From assembly GCA_010093515.1 (NCBI GenBank), contig MU001682.1, positions 535,130 to 564,525 of the forward strand: a DNA stretch of 29,396 nucleotides, written 5' to 3'. Both the position numbers and the translations under genes were made by a program. Positions within the stretch are counted from its first letter, which is position 1. The number at the start of each line of letters is the position of its first letter. Of the stretch, positions 29,103 through 29,396 are shown in pieces. Source of the DNA: Lineolata rhizophorae (lineage: Eukaryota; Ascomycota; Dothideomycetes; Lineolatales; Lineolataceae). The notes under the pieces are model-generated. The model worked only from the letters and a program-made list of their open reading frames with translations. It made no database searches and had not been told where the DNA came from.

Positions 29103-29396
29103 TTACAATTGCCACTCTGTACACATAGACTGAAGTGTTTGAGCTGCTGTTTCAGCTGCTACTCTTTCTGCTGCCCGTTCCTCAGCGTCGGCATCCCGTT
29201 GTGCCTCAAGAAGTTGTGAGGCCTGTACAGCAACCATGATTGTATCTATATCTGCAAATCGTTGATTTGGATTAACACGAACTTTCTTTCGTGGCTGTTG
29301 AGGCTTAAGAGCCTCAAGTTGACTATTTAATCTTTTATTTTGTGTTTCAAACTCTGCTGCCCGTGTATTTGCTGCTGCAAGTGCCTTGCCTGTTTT
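29103..29396 (-). CDS. Pogo/Fot1-type transposase, C-terminal fragment (runs off window)
   Basis: The minus strand is open from the window edge to a stop at 29103 and gives 97 residues. They start with a helical segment (KALAAANTRAAEFETQNKRL), then KPQQPRKKVRVNPNQRFADI, then an Ala/Glu/Arg-rich coiled coil (EERAAERVAAETAAQTLQS) ending MCTEWQL. This arrangement of a coiled segment, a PRKKV..NPN.RFA motif and a charged helical tail is characteristic of the C-terminus of fungal DDE transposases of the pogo/Fot1 group, after the catalytic domain. The DDE part lies outside the window. There is no internal stop. The codon use is more AT-rich than in neighbouring genes, consistent with a mobile origin. 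Whether it belongs to the same family as the fragment at the left edge cannot be judged, because the two fragments do not overlap. Confidence 0.7.
   Translation of the reverse strand, partial: KTGKALAAANTRAAEFETQNKRLNSQLEALKPQQPRKKVRVNPNQRFADIDTIMVAVQASQLLEAQRDADAEERAAERVAAETAAQTLQSMCTEWQL

Overview
The window looks like nuclear DNA of a filamentous ascomycete (Pezizomycotina). Its genes are interrupted by short introns, mostly 47-93 nt, with GT donors, CTAAC/CTGAC-type branch points and AG acceptors. The gene set is also fungal: the ambient-pH sensor PalH, the mitochondrial ornithine carrier (arg-13/ORT1 type), the pyruvate dehydrogenase protein X, a Gyp8/TBC1D20-type Rab GAP, a METTL16-type RNA methyltransferase and a Ppx1-type exopolyphosphatase. 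I cannot name a genus. All gene models were spliced by eye and checked for reading phase; none was compared with a database.

Positions 1-7900 are gene-poor and look accessory. On the minus strand are the N-terminus of a Fot1/pogo-type transposase cut by the window edge, a small two-repeat Myb/SANT protein with a frame-shifted tail, an acidic Ser/Thr/Pro-rich protein with two SUMO-interaction-like motifs and no clear start, and a multi-pass membrane protein of unknown role. On the plus strand is a 5'-damaged nucleoside 2-deoxyribosyltransferase-like remnant. Long stretches between them (about 320-1290, 4200-5590, 6530-7130) show no recognisable gene.

Positions 7900-28525 are a compact housekeeping region. 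In order: a 2-oxoglutarate/Fe(II) oxygenase (+), a noncoding kilobase, cytidine deaminase (-), a dihydrodiol/D-xylose dehydrogenase of the Gfo/Idh/MocA family (-), exopolyphosphatase (-), ornithine carrier (+, sharing a 480-bp divergent promoter with the phosphatase), METTL16-like methyltransferase (-), a GNAT acetyltransferase (-), PalH (-), the TBC Rab GAP (+), pyruvate dehydrogenase protein X (-), and a mitochondrial-type membrane protein (+, divergent from protein X). These genes do not form one pathway. Three of them (ornithine carrier, protein X and the final membrane protein) probably act in mitochondria.

The right edge (29103-29396) holds the C-terminus of another pogo-type transposase, also on the minus strand. 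The window is therefore the interval between two co-oriented transposons. Both element ends carry a pair of direct repeats with a 17-nt period containing CCGAGTC or a near match. The most distinctive observations are that shared end structure, an 11-nt microexon in the METTL16 gene, the tandem SUMO-interaction motifs, and an 18-nt perfect palindrome inside an intron of the Rab GAP gene.
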